A stretch of DNA of 32,909 nt. Origin: Algorimicrobium sp002414705 (GTDB taxonomy: Bacteria > Bacteroidota > Bacteroidia > Flavobacteriales > Flavobacteriaceae). Shown here piece after piece: positions 8,134 to 16,249 of this stretch. Position numbers and translations under genes: made by a program. The notes under the pieces were generated by a model. The model was not told the DNA's origin. It ran no database searches and worked only from the letters and a program-made list of their open reading frames with translations. The first letter of the stretch is position 1, and every line of letters starts with the position of its first letter. The stretch covers positions 1 through 32,909 of the forward strand of contig CAXAUF010000034.1 in assembly GCA_963972425.1 (NCBI GenBank), written 5' to 3'.

Positions 8134-8958
8134 ATGAAACAATATCACGACCTAGTTAAACACGTATTAGAAAACGGTAACGAAAAAGGCGACCGTACAG
8201 GAACAGGAACAAAAAGTGTATTTGGCTACCAAATGCGTTTTGATTTAAGTGAAGGTTTCCCTATGGTAACTACCAAAAAACTACATTTAAAATCTATAGT
8301 TTACGAACTTTTATGGTTTTTAAAAGGCGATACCAACATAAAATATCTAACAGATAATGGTGTACGTATTTGGAATGAATGGGCTGATAAAAATGGCGAT
8401 TTAGGCCCTGTTTATGGTCACCAATGGCGAAATTGGAATAATGATGATATTGATCAAATTAAAGATATTGTTGAAACCTTAAAAGCCAATCCAAATAGCA
8501 GACGTATGATGGTTTCTGCTTGGAATCCTTCCGTAATGCCAGACACATCAAAATCATTTGATGAAAATGTTGCCAACGGAAAAGCAGCACTCCCACCATG
8601 TCATGCTTTCTTTCAATTTTATGTGGCTGATGGCAAACTATCGTGTCAATTATACCAACGCAGTGCAGATATATTTTTAGGTGTTCCCTTTAATATTGGT
8701 TCGTACGCACTTTTCACCATGATGATGGCACAAGTTTGTGGCTATGAAGCTGGAGAATTCATCCACACCTTTGGTGATGCACATATTTACAGCAATCATT
8801 ATGAGCAATTAGAATTGCAATTGTCGCGTGATATTAGACCGCTTCCAAAAATGATTATCAATCCAGATGTTACGGATATTTTCGATTTCAAATTTGAAGA
8901 TTTTACGTTAGTAGATTACAATCCTCATCCACATATTAAAGGAATTGTAGCTGTATAA
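8134..8958 (+). CDS. thyA: Thymidylate synthase
   Basis: The 274-residue product methylates dUMP to dTMP with 5,10-methylene-tetrahydrofolate, leaving dihydrofolate. The opening DRTGTGTKSVFGYQMRFDL is the phosphate- and folate-contacting start. The catalytic cysteine is C156 in LPPCHAFFQFYV, followed by CQLYQRSADIFLGVPFNIGS and THTFGDAHIYSNHYEQ-like residues (actual FIHTFGDAHIYSNHYEQL). Length and C-terminus (HPHIKGIVAV) are complete, close to the E. coli enzyme. The dihydrofolate it makes is recycled by the reductase encoded two genes downstream. A 7-of-8 -7 box (TATTTTTA) lies near 8075. Confidence 0.97.
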   Translation: MKQYHDLVKHVLENGNEKGDRTGTGTKSVFGYQMRFDLSEGFPMVTTKKLHLKSIVYELLWFLKGDTNIKYLTDNGVRIWNEWADKNGDLGPVYGHQWRNWNNDDIDQIKDIVETLKANPNSRRMMVSAWNPSVMPDTSKSFDENVANGKAALPPCHAFFQFYVADGKLSCQLYQRSADIFLGVPFNIGSYALFTMMMAQVCGYEAGEFIHTFGDAHIYSNHYEQLELQLSRDIRPLPKMIINPDVTDIFDFKFEDFTLVDYNPHPHIKGIVAV

Positions 8959-8967
8959 AATAAGTTC

Positions 8968-9390
8968 ATGAAAAACATCTTCCTATTACTTTGTTTCGCT
9001 TTTAGCCTAACAAGTTTTGCGCAACAAACCTTTACTCCAGACTCAAAAAACACGCAATACCCGATGTTTCGCGGCTGCAAAAAGAGCGTTAGTAATGAAG
9101 ATTTAAAAAAATGTACTATTGAAAAAATAATGGATTATATTAAAGTCAGCATCAACTATGAATTAGCTGACGTCTTATTTCCTTTAGATAAAACCACGCA
9201 GTTTCAAGTCAGTTTTAATATAAATGAAAAAGGCAAAGCCGAAGATATTTCCGCAAAAGCACACAAAAGAGACATGGCTGCTGAAGCCATTCGCGTTTTA
9301 AAACGCATGCCTAAAATGAAAGTACCTGGTACTATAGATGGTAAGCCTGCAAAATTCCCTGTCGAATTTTTAATGACCATTTATTTCTAA
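8968..9390 (+). CDS. Small secreted protein with TonB C-terminal-like domain
   Basis: The 140-residue product has a signal peptide (residues 1-18, ending LTSFAQ). It then has the YPMFRGCKKSVSNEDLKKC stretch that often precedes TonB-like domains in Bacteroidota, and a C-terminal part (FQVSFNINEKGKAEDISAKA, KVPGTIDGKPAKFPVEFLMT) with the beta-alpha-beta pattern of the TonB C-terminal domain. There is no other membrane segment, so it is not a full TonB energy transducer; it is probably a periplasmic protein of unknown role. It starts 9 bp after thyA stops and is presumably co-transcribed with it. Confidence 0.75.
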   Translation: MKNIFLLLCFAFSLTSFAQQTFTPDSKNTQYPMFRGCKKSVSNEDLKKCTIEKIMDYIKVSINYELADVLFPLDKTTQFQVSFNINEKGKAEDISAKAHKRDMAAEAIRVLKRMPKMKVPGTIDGKPAKFPVEFLMTIYF

Positions 9391-9449
9391 TTTACTTCAC
9401 ATTATTAATTCACCAAAAATTAGCTAAATTTGTTTAAATTCAGTCAACC

Positions 9450-10352
9450 ATGTTTGGAAAGAAAAAAAATACGATACCAGAAATAGATAAGGAGCAACTA
9501 GAACTTTTAAAAACAGCTCAAGAACGCATGAAACAAAAAAAACGCTTGTATGCGCATTTTGTCATATTTCTAATTGGATCTGTATTTTTAATTTTAGCAA
9601 ATACCGCTTTAGGAATTGGCAAAGACGTTACGTTTTTTAATATTGATTGGTTTGTTTATGCCATAGCAATTTGGTTGTTTCTACTTATTTATCATGTGTT
9701 TAATGTGTTTATTACATCTAAATTATTAAGCTCTAAATGGGAAGAAAAACAACTAAACCTCATGGTAAGCAAACAAAAACAGCGCATTGCCGAACTAAAA
9801 ACACAGGTTGAGAAGGACTTTCCGCTTCCAGAAAAAAAAAGTCTGAAAGCGACTTCTAAAAATTCAGAAATCACCATAATTGTTGCTGCTGGCGAGAATA
9901 ATGCCATTGGAAAAGACAATCAACTTATTTGGCATTTAAGTGACGATTTAAAGCGCTTTAAAAACTTAACAAATGGGCATCATATTATTATGGGTCGAAA
10001 AACATTTGAAAGCTTTCCTAAACCCTTACCAAACCGAACCCATATAGTTATTACACGTCAAGAAAATTACCAAGCACCTTCTGGTGTTATTGTCGTTAAT
10101 AATTTAGAAGATGCTTTGGATGCGTCCAGAACAGATAAGCAACCCTTTATAATTGGTGGTGGTGAAATTTACAAACAAGCTCTCAATTTAGCCGATAAAT
10201 TAGAAATAACACGCGTGCACGCAAATTTTGAAGCGGATACATTTTTCCCTGAAATAGACACCTCAATTTGGAAAGAAGTTACGAAAACAAGGCATCAAAA
10301 AGATGACAAACATGTCTACGATTTTTCATTTATAACCTACATTAAAAACTAA
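9450..10352 (+). CDS. folA: Fusion of a 2TM domain and dihydrofolate reductase
   Basis: One 300-codon frame encodes two domains. Residues 1-125 are a 2TM domain with membrane spans at about 33-52 and 66-88 and a charged helical tail (KWEEKQLNLMVSKQKQRIAE). Residues 141-300 are a complete dihydrofolate reductase: ITIIVAAGENNAIGKDNQLI, WHLSDDLKRFKNLTNG, HHIIMGRKTFESFPKPLPNR and FIIGGGEIYKQAL, covering the folate and NADPH contacts. It reduces dihydrofolate to tetrahydrofolate, closing the cycle opened by ThyA. No ATG lies near the start of the reductase part (about 9870), so a separate reductase would need a rare start codon. If translated as one chain, the enzyme would be tethered on the cytoplasmic face of the inner membrane. 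Confidence 0.88.
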   Translation: MFGKKKNTIPEIDKEQLELLKTAQERMKQKKRLYAHFVIFLIGSVFLILANTALGIGKDVTFFNIDWFVYAIAIWLFLLIYHVFNVFITSKLLSSKWEEKQLNLMVSKQKQRIAELKTQVEKDFPLPEKKSLKATSKNSEITIIVAAGENNAIGKDNQLIWHLSDDLKRFKNLTNGHHIIMGRKTFESFPKPLPNRTHIVITRQENYQAPSGVIVVNNLEDALDASRTDKQPFIIGGGEIYKQALNLADKLEITRVHANFEADTFFPEIDTSIWKEVTKTRHQKDDKHVYDFSFITYIKN

Positions 10353-10428
10353 CACACTTTTCTTCAAAAGAAAAAAAGCAATTTAATAATTCGTGAAAAG
10401 CGTCACAGATTTTTCATAATTTCGCGCC

Positions 10429-11979
10429 ATGGTTAAAGACATTCAATTACGCGTTACTTTAGTAGAAGAAGAACGTGCTGATATTTTACTAATTAAAGCG
10501 TCTCAATTTCTGGATATAAGTCGCGATAAAATTTCAGGCATAAAAGTGCTCCGAAAGTCTATTGACGCGCGAAAACCTAAAATAATTTTCAATTACAAAG
10601 TGGCCGTTTATATTAACGAGCCTATTCCTGAAACTTCGGAATACACCTTTGATTATAAAGATATTTCCAAAGCAAAACCCATTCATATTATTGGTTTTGG
10701 TCCAGCAGGAATGTATGCCGCTTTACGTTGTATTGAACTCGGTTTTAAACCCATTGTTTTGGAACGCGGTAAAAATGTAAAAGACCGACGTCGGGATTTA
10801 AAAGCCATTAACCAAGATCATTTTGTTAATGAAGATTCCAACTATTGCTTTGGTGAAGGTGGTGCAGGAACCTATAGCGATGGCAAATTGTACACCCGAA
10901 GTTTAAAGCGTGGCGATGTACGACGTATTTTTGAAAACCTAGTCTATCATGGTGCAACCGATCAAATTTTAGTAGATGCACATCCACATATTGGCACCAA
11001 TAAATTACCTAAAGTGGTTCAGAATATTCGTGAAACCATTTTAAAGTATGGTGGTGAAATTCATTTTGAAACACGCGTAACCGATTTTACCATAAAAAAC
11101 AATGCCATTGAAGCTATTCAGTTAAAGAATGGTGATGAAATGGAAGCCAATCGGGTAATATTAGCAACAGGACATTCGGCAAGAGATATTTTCTATTTAT
11201 TGCATAAAAAGGAAATTGCTTTAGAAGCAAAATCCTTCGCAATGGGAGTTCGAGCCGAACATCCACAAGAAATTATTGACAATATTCAATACCACTGTAG
11301 TGGTAAACGAAGCGATTTATTGCCTGCCGCTTCTTACAGTTTGGTGCATCAAGTTAATGATCGTGGTGTGTATTCATTCTGTATGTGCCCTGGTGGTTTT
11401 ATAGTACCAGCTGCTACAGCTAATGGTGAAGTGGTGGTCAATGGTATGTCTCCTTCCAAACGAAATAATTTGTTTGCTAATTCTGGGATTGTGGTAGAAA
11501 TAGATGTTCATAAAGATTTACAGAAATACGAACATTTTGGCGTTTTAAAAGGCTTGGAATATCAGAAGGATTTAGAGCGTCTAGCCTTTACAGCTGGTGG
11601 CAGAAGTCAGGCAGCTCCAGCACAACGTTTAACGGATTTTGTAAACGGCAAACTATCAACTAGTTTAAATTCTACTTCGTATCAACCTGGTTTAAATTCG
11701 GCACCGTTACACTCCTTATTGCCAAAATTTATTGGGAGTCGTTTACGTCAGGGCTTTAAGGCTTTTGGAGAAAAAATGCATGGATATTATACAGAAGAAG
11801 CTAACATTGTTGGTGTTGAATCCCGTACATCTTCTCCAGTTAGCATTCCTAGAAATGACCAATTAGAACATACGCAAATCAAAGGATTATATCCTTGTGG
11901 TGAAGGTGGTGGTTATGCTGGTGGTATTGTTTCTGCAGCTATGGATGGCGAGCGTTGTGCAGAATCGGCTTGCTCTTAA
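10429..11979 (+). CDS. NAD(P)/FAD-dependent oxidoreductase (COG2509-like)
   Basis: The 516-residue product has an N-terminal region of about 75 residues (IQLRVTLVEEERADILLIKA) and then a FAD-binding Rossmann fold with GFGPAG at residues 89-94 and LERGKNVKDRRRD after it. Later motifs are CFGEGGAGTYSDGKLYTR, ILATGHSARDIF and, near the C-terminus, GLYPCGEGGGYAGGIVSAAM, the second FAD contact. This layout is that of the uncharacterised FAD-dependent dehydrogenases of COG2509; the substrate is unknown. A TAATTTCG sequence only a few bases upstream of the ATG suggests a very short or absent leader. It ends about 130 bp before fabD and faces the same way. Confidence 0.85.
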   Translation: MVKDIQLRVTLVEEERADILLIKASQFLDISRDKISGIKVLRKSIDARKPKIIFNYKVAVYINEPIPETSEYTFDYKDISKAKPIHIIGFGPAGMYAALRCIELGFKPIVLERGKNVKDRRRDLKAINQDHFVNEDSNYCFGEGGAGTYSDGKLYTRSLKRGDVRRIFENLVYHGATDQILVDAHPHIGTNKLPKVVQNIRETILKYGGEIHFETRVTDFTIKNNAIEAIQLKNGDEMEANRVILATGHSARDIFYLLHKKEIALEAKSFAMGVRAEHPQEIIDNIQYHCSGKRSDLLPAASYSLVHQVNDRGVYSFCMCPGGFIVPAATANGEVVVNGMSPSKRNNLFANSGIVVEIDVHKDLQKYEHFGVLKGLEYQKDLERLAFTAGGRSQAAPAQRLTDFVNGKLSTSLNSTSYQPGLNSAPLHSLLPKFIGSRLRQGFKAFGEKMHGYYTEEANIVGVESRTSSPVSIPRNDQLEHTQIKGLYPCGEGGGYAGGIVSAAMDGERCAESACS

Positions 11980-12081
11980 GAATTCAAAAAAAAATGTTTG
12001 TTGTGGAATTGCATAAATTGTCTATTTAATCATTTAATGGCTACGTATCTCAATAATTATCGGGACTATAAATAAATTTCC

Positions 12082-12089
12082 TATTTTTG
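12082..12089 (+). promoter_or_regulatory. -7 box of the fabD-lspA promoter
   Basis: TATTTTTG matches TAnnTTTG perfectly, 22 bp upstream of the ATG at 12112. Predicted transcription start near 12096 gives a leader of about 16 nt. This also argues against the in-frame TTG at 12103 as the start. Confidence 0.55.
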
Positions 12090-12111
12090 TGGCAATCAAA
12101 ATTTGAATCAG

Positions 12112-13005
12112 ATGAACGCATATATATTTCCAGGTCAAGGCGCCCAATTTTCAGGAATGGGACTAGACCTTTACGAAAAATCACCTCTAGCTCAAGAATT
12201 ATTTGAAACTGCAAACGATATATTAGGTTTTAATATTACCGATATTATGTTTGAGGGATCAGCTGAAGACTTAAAACAAACCAAAGTTACACAACCTGCT
12301 ATCTTTTTACATTCGGTTATACTCTCCAAAGTTTTGGGTGCTACTTTCAAACCTGATATGGTTGCTGGACATTCGTTAGGCGAATTTTCTGCATTAGTTG
12401 CTAATGGCACAATGTCTTTTGAAGATGGTGTAAAATTGGTTTCGGTACGTGCTTTGGCCATGCAAAAAGCATGTGAGATTCAGCCAAGCACTATGGCTGC
12501 TGTTTTAGGATTAGATGATGCTATTGTTGAAAAAATATGTGCTGAAACTGCTGGTATTGTAGTTGCAGCCAATTATAATTGCCCTGGACAATTAGTAATT
12601 TCTGGAGGAATTGACGCTATTAATAAAGCTTGTGAAACCTTGAAAGAAGCTGGTGCACGTCGAGCATTAGTATTACCAGTTGGTGGTGCATTTCACTCAC
12701 CTTTAATGGAACCTGCTCGTGAAGAATTAGCAGCTGCTATTGAAGCTACTACCTTTGGCAAACCAATTTGCCCAATTTATCAAAATGTAACGGCAAATGC
12801 AGTTATGGATGAAGCTATGATAAAAGCTAATTTAATTTCACAATTAACAGCTCCTGTTAAATGGACGCAGTCTGTTCAGCAAATGATTGCCGATGGTGCC
12901 ACGGTCTTTACAGAAGTAGGACCTGGAAATGTATTACAAGGTTTGGTAAAGAAAATTAATAGAGAAGCCCAAACGGCTGCTGCAACTTTTGAAACGGAAG
13001 CATAA
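12112..13005 (+). CDS. fabD: Malonyl-CoA:ACP S-malonyltransferase
   Basis: The 297-residue product moves malonyl from CoA to acyl carrier protein to supply fatty acid elongation. The nucleophile is S88 in GHSLGEFSAL and the partner His is H195 in FHSPLM. The N-terminal IFPGQGAQFSGMG and the oxyanion-forming Q residues are present, and VFTEVGPGNVLQGLVKKI closes the fold. I chose ATG at 12112 (MNAYIFPGQG, the normal family start); an in-frame TTG three codons upstream is too close to the predicted transcription start. The stop overlaps the lspA start by one base (TAATG), so the two genes are translationally coupled. Confidence 0.95.
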   Translation: MNAYIFPGQGAQFSGMGLDLYEKSPLAQELFETANDILGFNITDIMFEGSAEDLKQTKVTQPAIFLHSVILSKVLGATFKPDMVAGHSLGEFSALVANGTMSFEDGVKLVSVRALAMQKACEIQPSTMAAVLGLDDAIVEKICAETAGIVVAANYNCPGQLVISGGIDAINKACETLKEAGARRALVLPVGGAFHSPLMEPAREELAAAIEATTFGKPICPIYQNVTANAVMDEAMIKANLISQLTAPVKWTQSVQQMIADGATVFTEVGPGNVLQGLVKKINREAQTAAATFETEA

Positions 13006-13505
13006 TGAAACTCTCTCGTACCACTTGGATTATCCTACTAATAGTATTTAACATTGTTATTGATCAGGTTACTAAAATTATTGTTAGAGCTGATGTTATT
13101 CCTGGCAGTCAAACACCAATAATTGGTGATATTTTCACGTTGCATAACGTAGAAAATTCGGGCGCATTTTTAGGAATGGGAAGCGATTTTAATCCAACCT
13201 TGCGAATCATTTTATTATTAATACTTCCAACCGTTGTTTTAGGTTATGTCGTATATTATATCCTTACAAATAAAAGTTTAGATCGTAATTCACTTATTGG
13301 TTTCAGCTGTATTGTTGGTGGAGGCGTTGCAAATGTATATGATAGAATAGTTTATGGTTCGGTTACCGATTTCCTTCATATAGATTTAAGTGGTGTTTTT
13401 AGGACAGGTATTTTCAACGTTGCAGATATGTCTGTTATGTTTGGAATGGGACTTTTATTGTTTGCAAGTTTTAAAGGCAAAAAAACCATTAAAGAAACCT
13501 CTTAA
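13005..13505 (+). CDS. lspA: Lipoprotein signal peptidase (signal peptidase II)
   Basis: The 166-residue integral membrane protease removes signal peptides from prolipoproteins after lipid attachment. There are four hydrophobic spans (about 9-26, 67-87, 95-112, 138-156). The catalytic aspartates are D113 in NVYDRI and D141 in FNVADM, and the conserved N-x-G-A-F is in VENSGAFLGMG. Length is typical. The gene begins at the last base of fabD, a tight coupling. Its substrates would include lipoproteins such as the one at 17593-17961. A strong hairpin follows the stop. Confidence 0.95.
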   Translation: MKLSRTTWIILLIVFNIVIDQVTKIIVRADVIPGSQTPIIGDIFTLHNVENSGAFLGMGSDFNPTLRIILLLILPTVVLGYVVYYILTNKSLDRNSLIGFSCIVGGGVANVYDRIVYGSVTDFLHIDLSGVFRTGIFNVADMSVMFGMGLLLFASFKGKKTIKETS

Positions 13506-13529
13506 AAACATATCAAATTTAGACGCATT

Positions 13530-13572
13530 AAACGTGTCGAGGTCATATTTTAGGTATGCTTTCGACACGTTT
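13530..13572. terminator. Terminator hairpin between lspA and a convergent small gene
   Basis: Perfect 11-bp arms AAACGTGTCGA (13530-13540) and TCGACACGTTT (13562-13572) enclose a loop of about 21 nt. It lies between two convergent genes and could serve both. The T-tract is weak, so efficiency is uncertain. Confidence 0.6.
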
Positions 13573-13602
13573 TAGCTTAAAAAAAGATCGTTTATTAACT
13601 AT

Positions 13603-13794
13603 TTATCTTGCTAGTTCGCAAGATTCACAATCTTTAATTTTCCCGTAATACGTTTCACGATATTTGTGAACGGTTTTAACAGGAATACTTAAAAATTGCT
13701 TTTTAATGTAGGTTACTTTAGTAAGCAATTCACCCATTTTTGGCGTGAATCTTTTTTCGACTTTCGTCTCGCGTTTTACTGTAATCAATTTCAT
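13603..13794 (-). CDS. Small conserved hypothetical protein (63 aa)
   Basis: The product is a basic, soluble protein of 63 residues (MKLITVKRETKVEKRFTPKM at the start, HKYRETYYGKIKDCESCEL at the end). It has a CxxC-like pair (CESC) near the C-terminus. I recognise similar short proteins from Flavobacteriaceae, but their function is unknown. The open frame extends upstream to 13875, but that extension reads as unlikely hydrophobic protein. A promoter-like TTACTTTG (7 of 8 against TAnnTTTG) on the minus strand near 13819-13826 would leave a normal leader only for the ATG at 13794. It converges on lspA. Confidence 0.65.
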   Translation of the reverse strand: MKLITVKRETKVEKRFTPKMGELLTKVTYIKKQFLSIPVKTVHKYRETYYGKIKDCESCELAR

Positions 13795-13979
13795 ATTATC
13801 TCGTATCATTTGGTACAAAGTAACAAAGGATTTGAATACTATCCAAAAATTGACTATTAAAACACTGTTAATCAATATAATAATATCAATTCACTAATCA
13901 AAATAGCATAACGTTAACATAAATTCAACGAAACGTCTAAATAATTATGATATAGTAAATGCATGATTTAGAGGTAAAT

Positions 13980-14005
13980 TTCTATAATCCACTTCTATAA
14001 TCCAC
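13980..14005. repeat. Two tandem 13-bp copies across the galE stop
   Basis: TTCTATAATCCAC occurs at 13980-13992 and again at 13993-14005 with no gap. The second copy contains the galE stop codon. It looks like a small recent duplication and does not disrupt the protein. Confidence 0.6.
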
Positions 14006-15017
14006 GAATTTTTTTCTCCCATTTCCAGGCAGATAATATGGCTTCATTTAATGAAGATTTTGCTTCCCAACCTAATTCTGTATTTGCTTTGGTTGTATCT
14101 GCATAGGCGGAAATAACATCACCTATTCGTCTATCTGCAATTTGATAATTCAATTTTTTATCTGAAACACGCTCAAAAGCATGAATAACTTCTAATACCG
14201 AACTACCAACACCAGTTCCAATATTAAAGGTTTCATAATTAGCTATATTCTTCTTACTTAACAAACGTTTTAGAGCGACTACATGCGCTTTGGCTAAATC
14301 CACTACATGAATATAATCGCGAATACAAGTACCATCTGGTGTTGGATAATCATCTCCAAAAACGGAGAGAGCATCTCGTAAACCAGCACCTGTTTGGGTA
14401 ATAAATGGTACTAAATTTTGTGGTACTCCAATAGGTAATTCACCTATTCTAGCAGTTGGATGCGCACCAATAGGATTAAAATACCGTAAAGCAATGGCAT
14501 TTAAATTAGGCTTTACTTTACAGGTATCTTTTATAATTTCTTCACCAATCTGTTTAGTGTTTCCGTAAGGAGATTCTGCAGGTTTTATAGCTGCATTTTC
14601 AGTAATTGGCATTTCATCTGCTTGACCATAAACGGTACAAGAAGAGCTAAATATAAAGTTCGCCTCTGTTTTTGCAGCCAATTCTTGCAACACATATATT
14701 AGCGTATTTAGATTATTTTCATAATACATTAAAGGTTCCTGAACACTTTCACCAACAGCTTTACTAGCCGCAAAATGAATAACACCTTTAATATCTTTAT
14801 ATTTTGAGAAGAAATTTTGAACAGCCGATTTATCTTTCAACTCCAGTTTTTCAAAAATGGGTGATTTACCAGAAATAGCTGTAATTCCCTCCAAAACATC
14901 CATAGAAGAGTTAGATAAATTATCAATAATTACCACTTCAAAACCTTCACTTTGTAATTCAACAACGGTATGTGAGCCAATAAACCCTAAACCGCCTGTA
15001 ACTAATATTTTATCCAT
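13995..15017 (-). CDS. galE: UDP-glucose 4-epimerase
   Basis: The 340-residue product is an extended short-chain dehydrogenase that interconverts UDP-glucose and UDP-galactose (or the N-acetyl forms) using bound NAD. The GxxGxxG motif is at residues 8-14 (GGLGFIG). The active-site serine lies in SSSCTVYG and the Y-x3-K pair is Y151/K155 in PYGNTKQIGEE. The family stretch RYFNPIGAHPTARIGE and the C-terminal ADTTKANTELGW are present. Length is normal. The start overlaps the end of the aminotransferase gene by 8 bp, so both come from one transcript and probably supply sugars for surface polysaccharide or lipid A-core. Confidence 0.93.
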   Translation of the reverse strand: MDKILVTGGLGFIGSHTVVELQSEGFEVVIIDNLSNSSMDVLEGITAISGKSPIFEKLELKDKSAVQNFFSKYKDIKGVIHFAASKAVGESVQEPLMYYENNLNTLIYVLQELAAKTEANFIFSSSCTVYGQADEMPITENAAIKPAESPYGNTKQIGEEIIKDTCKVKPNLNAIALRYFNPIGAHPTARIGELPIGVPQNLVPFITQTGAGLRDALSVFGDDYPTPDGTCIRDYIHVVDLAKAHVVALKRLLSKKNIANYETFNIGTGVGSSVLEVIHAFERVSDKKLNYQIADRRIGDVISAYADTTKANTELGWEAKSSLNEAILSAWKWEKKIRGL

Positions 15018-16167
15018 TAATGTATTCTAAAACTTTTGACGTAATAAAGTCGATTTGCTCATCATCCAATTCGGTATGCATAGGTAATGAAATAACGCTT
15101 TCTATTAATTGATTGGTTATTGGGAAATCAGCTTCATTATAGCGTTCGTCCATATAAGCCTTTTGTTTATGTAGTGGAATTGGGTAATAAACACCACATG
15201 GAATATCATGCGAATTTAAAAATTTAACCAAACCATCTCGATTTATATTCTTGATTTTTAGTGTGTATTGATGAAATACATGACAATCACAAGTTGAACA
15301 ATTGCCTTCACAATTTGTACTTTTTCTATAAGGAATTTCAATATTCGCTTGCCCTTTAAAAGCTGCATCATACTTCATGGCTGCCGTTTGTCTCGCTTTA
15401 TTATAAGCATCCAAATGCGGTAATTTAGCATTTAATACAGCCGCTTGAATGGAGTCCAAACGCGAATTGACACCAACTACATCGTGATGGTAACGCTCGT
15501 ACATACCATGATTTACAATACCACGAATGGTGTGTGCTAAGGCATCATCATTTGTAAAAATGGCTCCACCATCACCATAACAACCTAAATTTTTTGATGG
15601 AAAAAATGAGGTAGACGCTACATGACCAATAGTTCCAGCTTTCGCTTTTTTACCATTACTGTAGGTATAATCTGCGCCAATAGCTTGGGCATTATCTTCA
15701 ATAACATATAAATTATGTGCTTCAGCTAATGCCATAATAGCTTCCATATTGGCAGTTTGCCCAAATAAATGAACAGGAACTATAGCTTTCGTTTTTGGCG
15801 TAATAGCTTTTTTTATGGCTTCTATATTAATGTTGAAATCGTCTGGATTTACATCCACCAAAACAGGAGTTAGTTGCAAAAGCGCAATAACCTCAACGGT
15901 TGCTGCAAAGGTGAAATCGGCAGTAATAACCTCATCACCTGGCTTTAAGCCTAATCCCATCATGGCAATTTGCAAAGCATCAGTACCATTTGCACATGGA
16001 ATAACATGTTTAACATTTAAATAGGTCTCAAGATTTTTTTGAAACTCATGGACTTTTGGTCCATTAATGAATGATGTATTATCAATTATTTCCTGAATAT
16101 CAGGATTCACAACATCCTTTATACCGTTATATTGACCTTTGAGGTCAACCATTTGAATTTTTCTCAT
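15010..16167 (-). CDS. DegT/DnrJ/EryC1/StrS-family sugar aminotransferase
   Basis: The 385-residue PLP enzyme should transaminate a nucleotide-linked keto-sugar. The PLP-binding lysine is K192 in SFFPSKNLGCYGDGGAIFT. NGTDALQIAM, PVHLFGQTANM and IEDNAQAIGADY are the usual family landmarks, and the C-terminal VYYPIPLHKQKAY and SLPMHTELDDEQI complete the fold. An unusual cysteine cluster, C286-x3-C290-x2-C293-x-C295, lies just before HVFHQYTLKI. The gene overlaps galE by 8 bp and is divergent from waaA, which fits a role in envelope sugar synthesis. The exact sugar product (for example a WecE- or VioA-like amino sugar) cannot be decided here. Confidence 0.88.
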   Translation of the reverse strand: MRKIQMVDLKGQYNGIKDVVNPDIQEIIDNTSFINGPKVHEFQKNLETYLNVKHVIPCANGTDALQIAMMGLGLKPGDEVITADFTFAATVEVIALLQLTPVLVDVNPDDFNINIEAIKKAITPKTKAIVPVHLFGQTANMEAIMALAEAHNLYVIEDNAQAIGADYTYSNGKKAKAGTIGHVASTSFFPSKNLGCYGDGGAIFTNDDALAHTIRGIVNHGMYERYHHDVVGVNSRLDSIQAAVLNAKLPHLDAYNKARQTAAMKYDAAFKGQANIEIPYRKSTNCEGNCSTCDCHVFHQYTLKIKNINRDGLVKFLNSHDIPCGVYYPIPLHKQKAYMDERYNEADFPITNQLIESVISLPMHTELDDEQIDFITSKVLEYING

Positions 16168-16249
16168 ATGCTACGAAATTACAAAATTCATTAACGCGAA
16201 CCAATGAAATTATTTTAAAGAAATGTATTTTAGCATCAAAGAATAAGAA

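Noticed and set aside
13810..13875. Upstream extension of the 63-aa gene to 13875
   Set aside because: It adds an implausible hydrophobic stretch and lies over the likely promoter.
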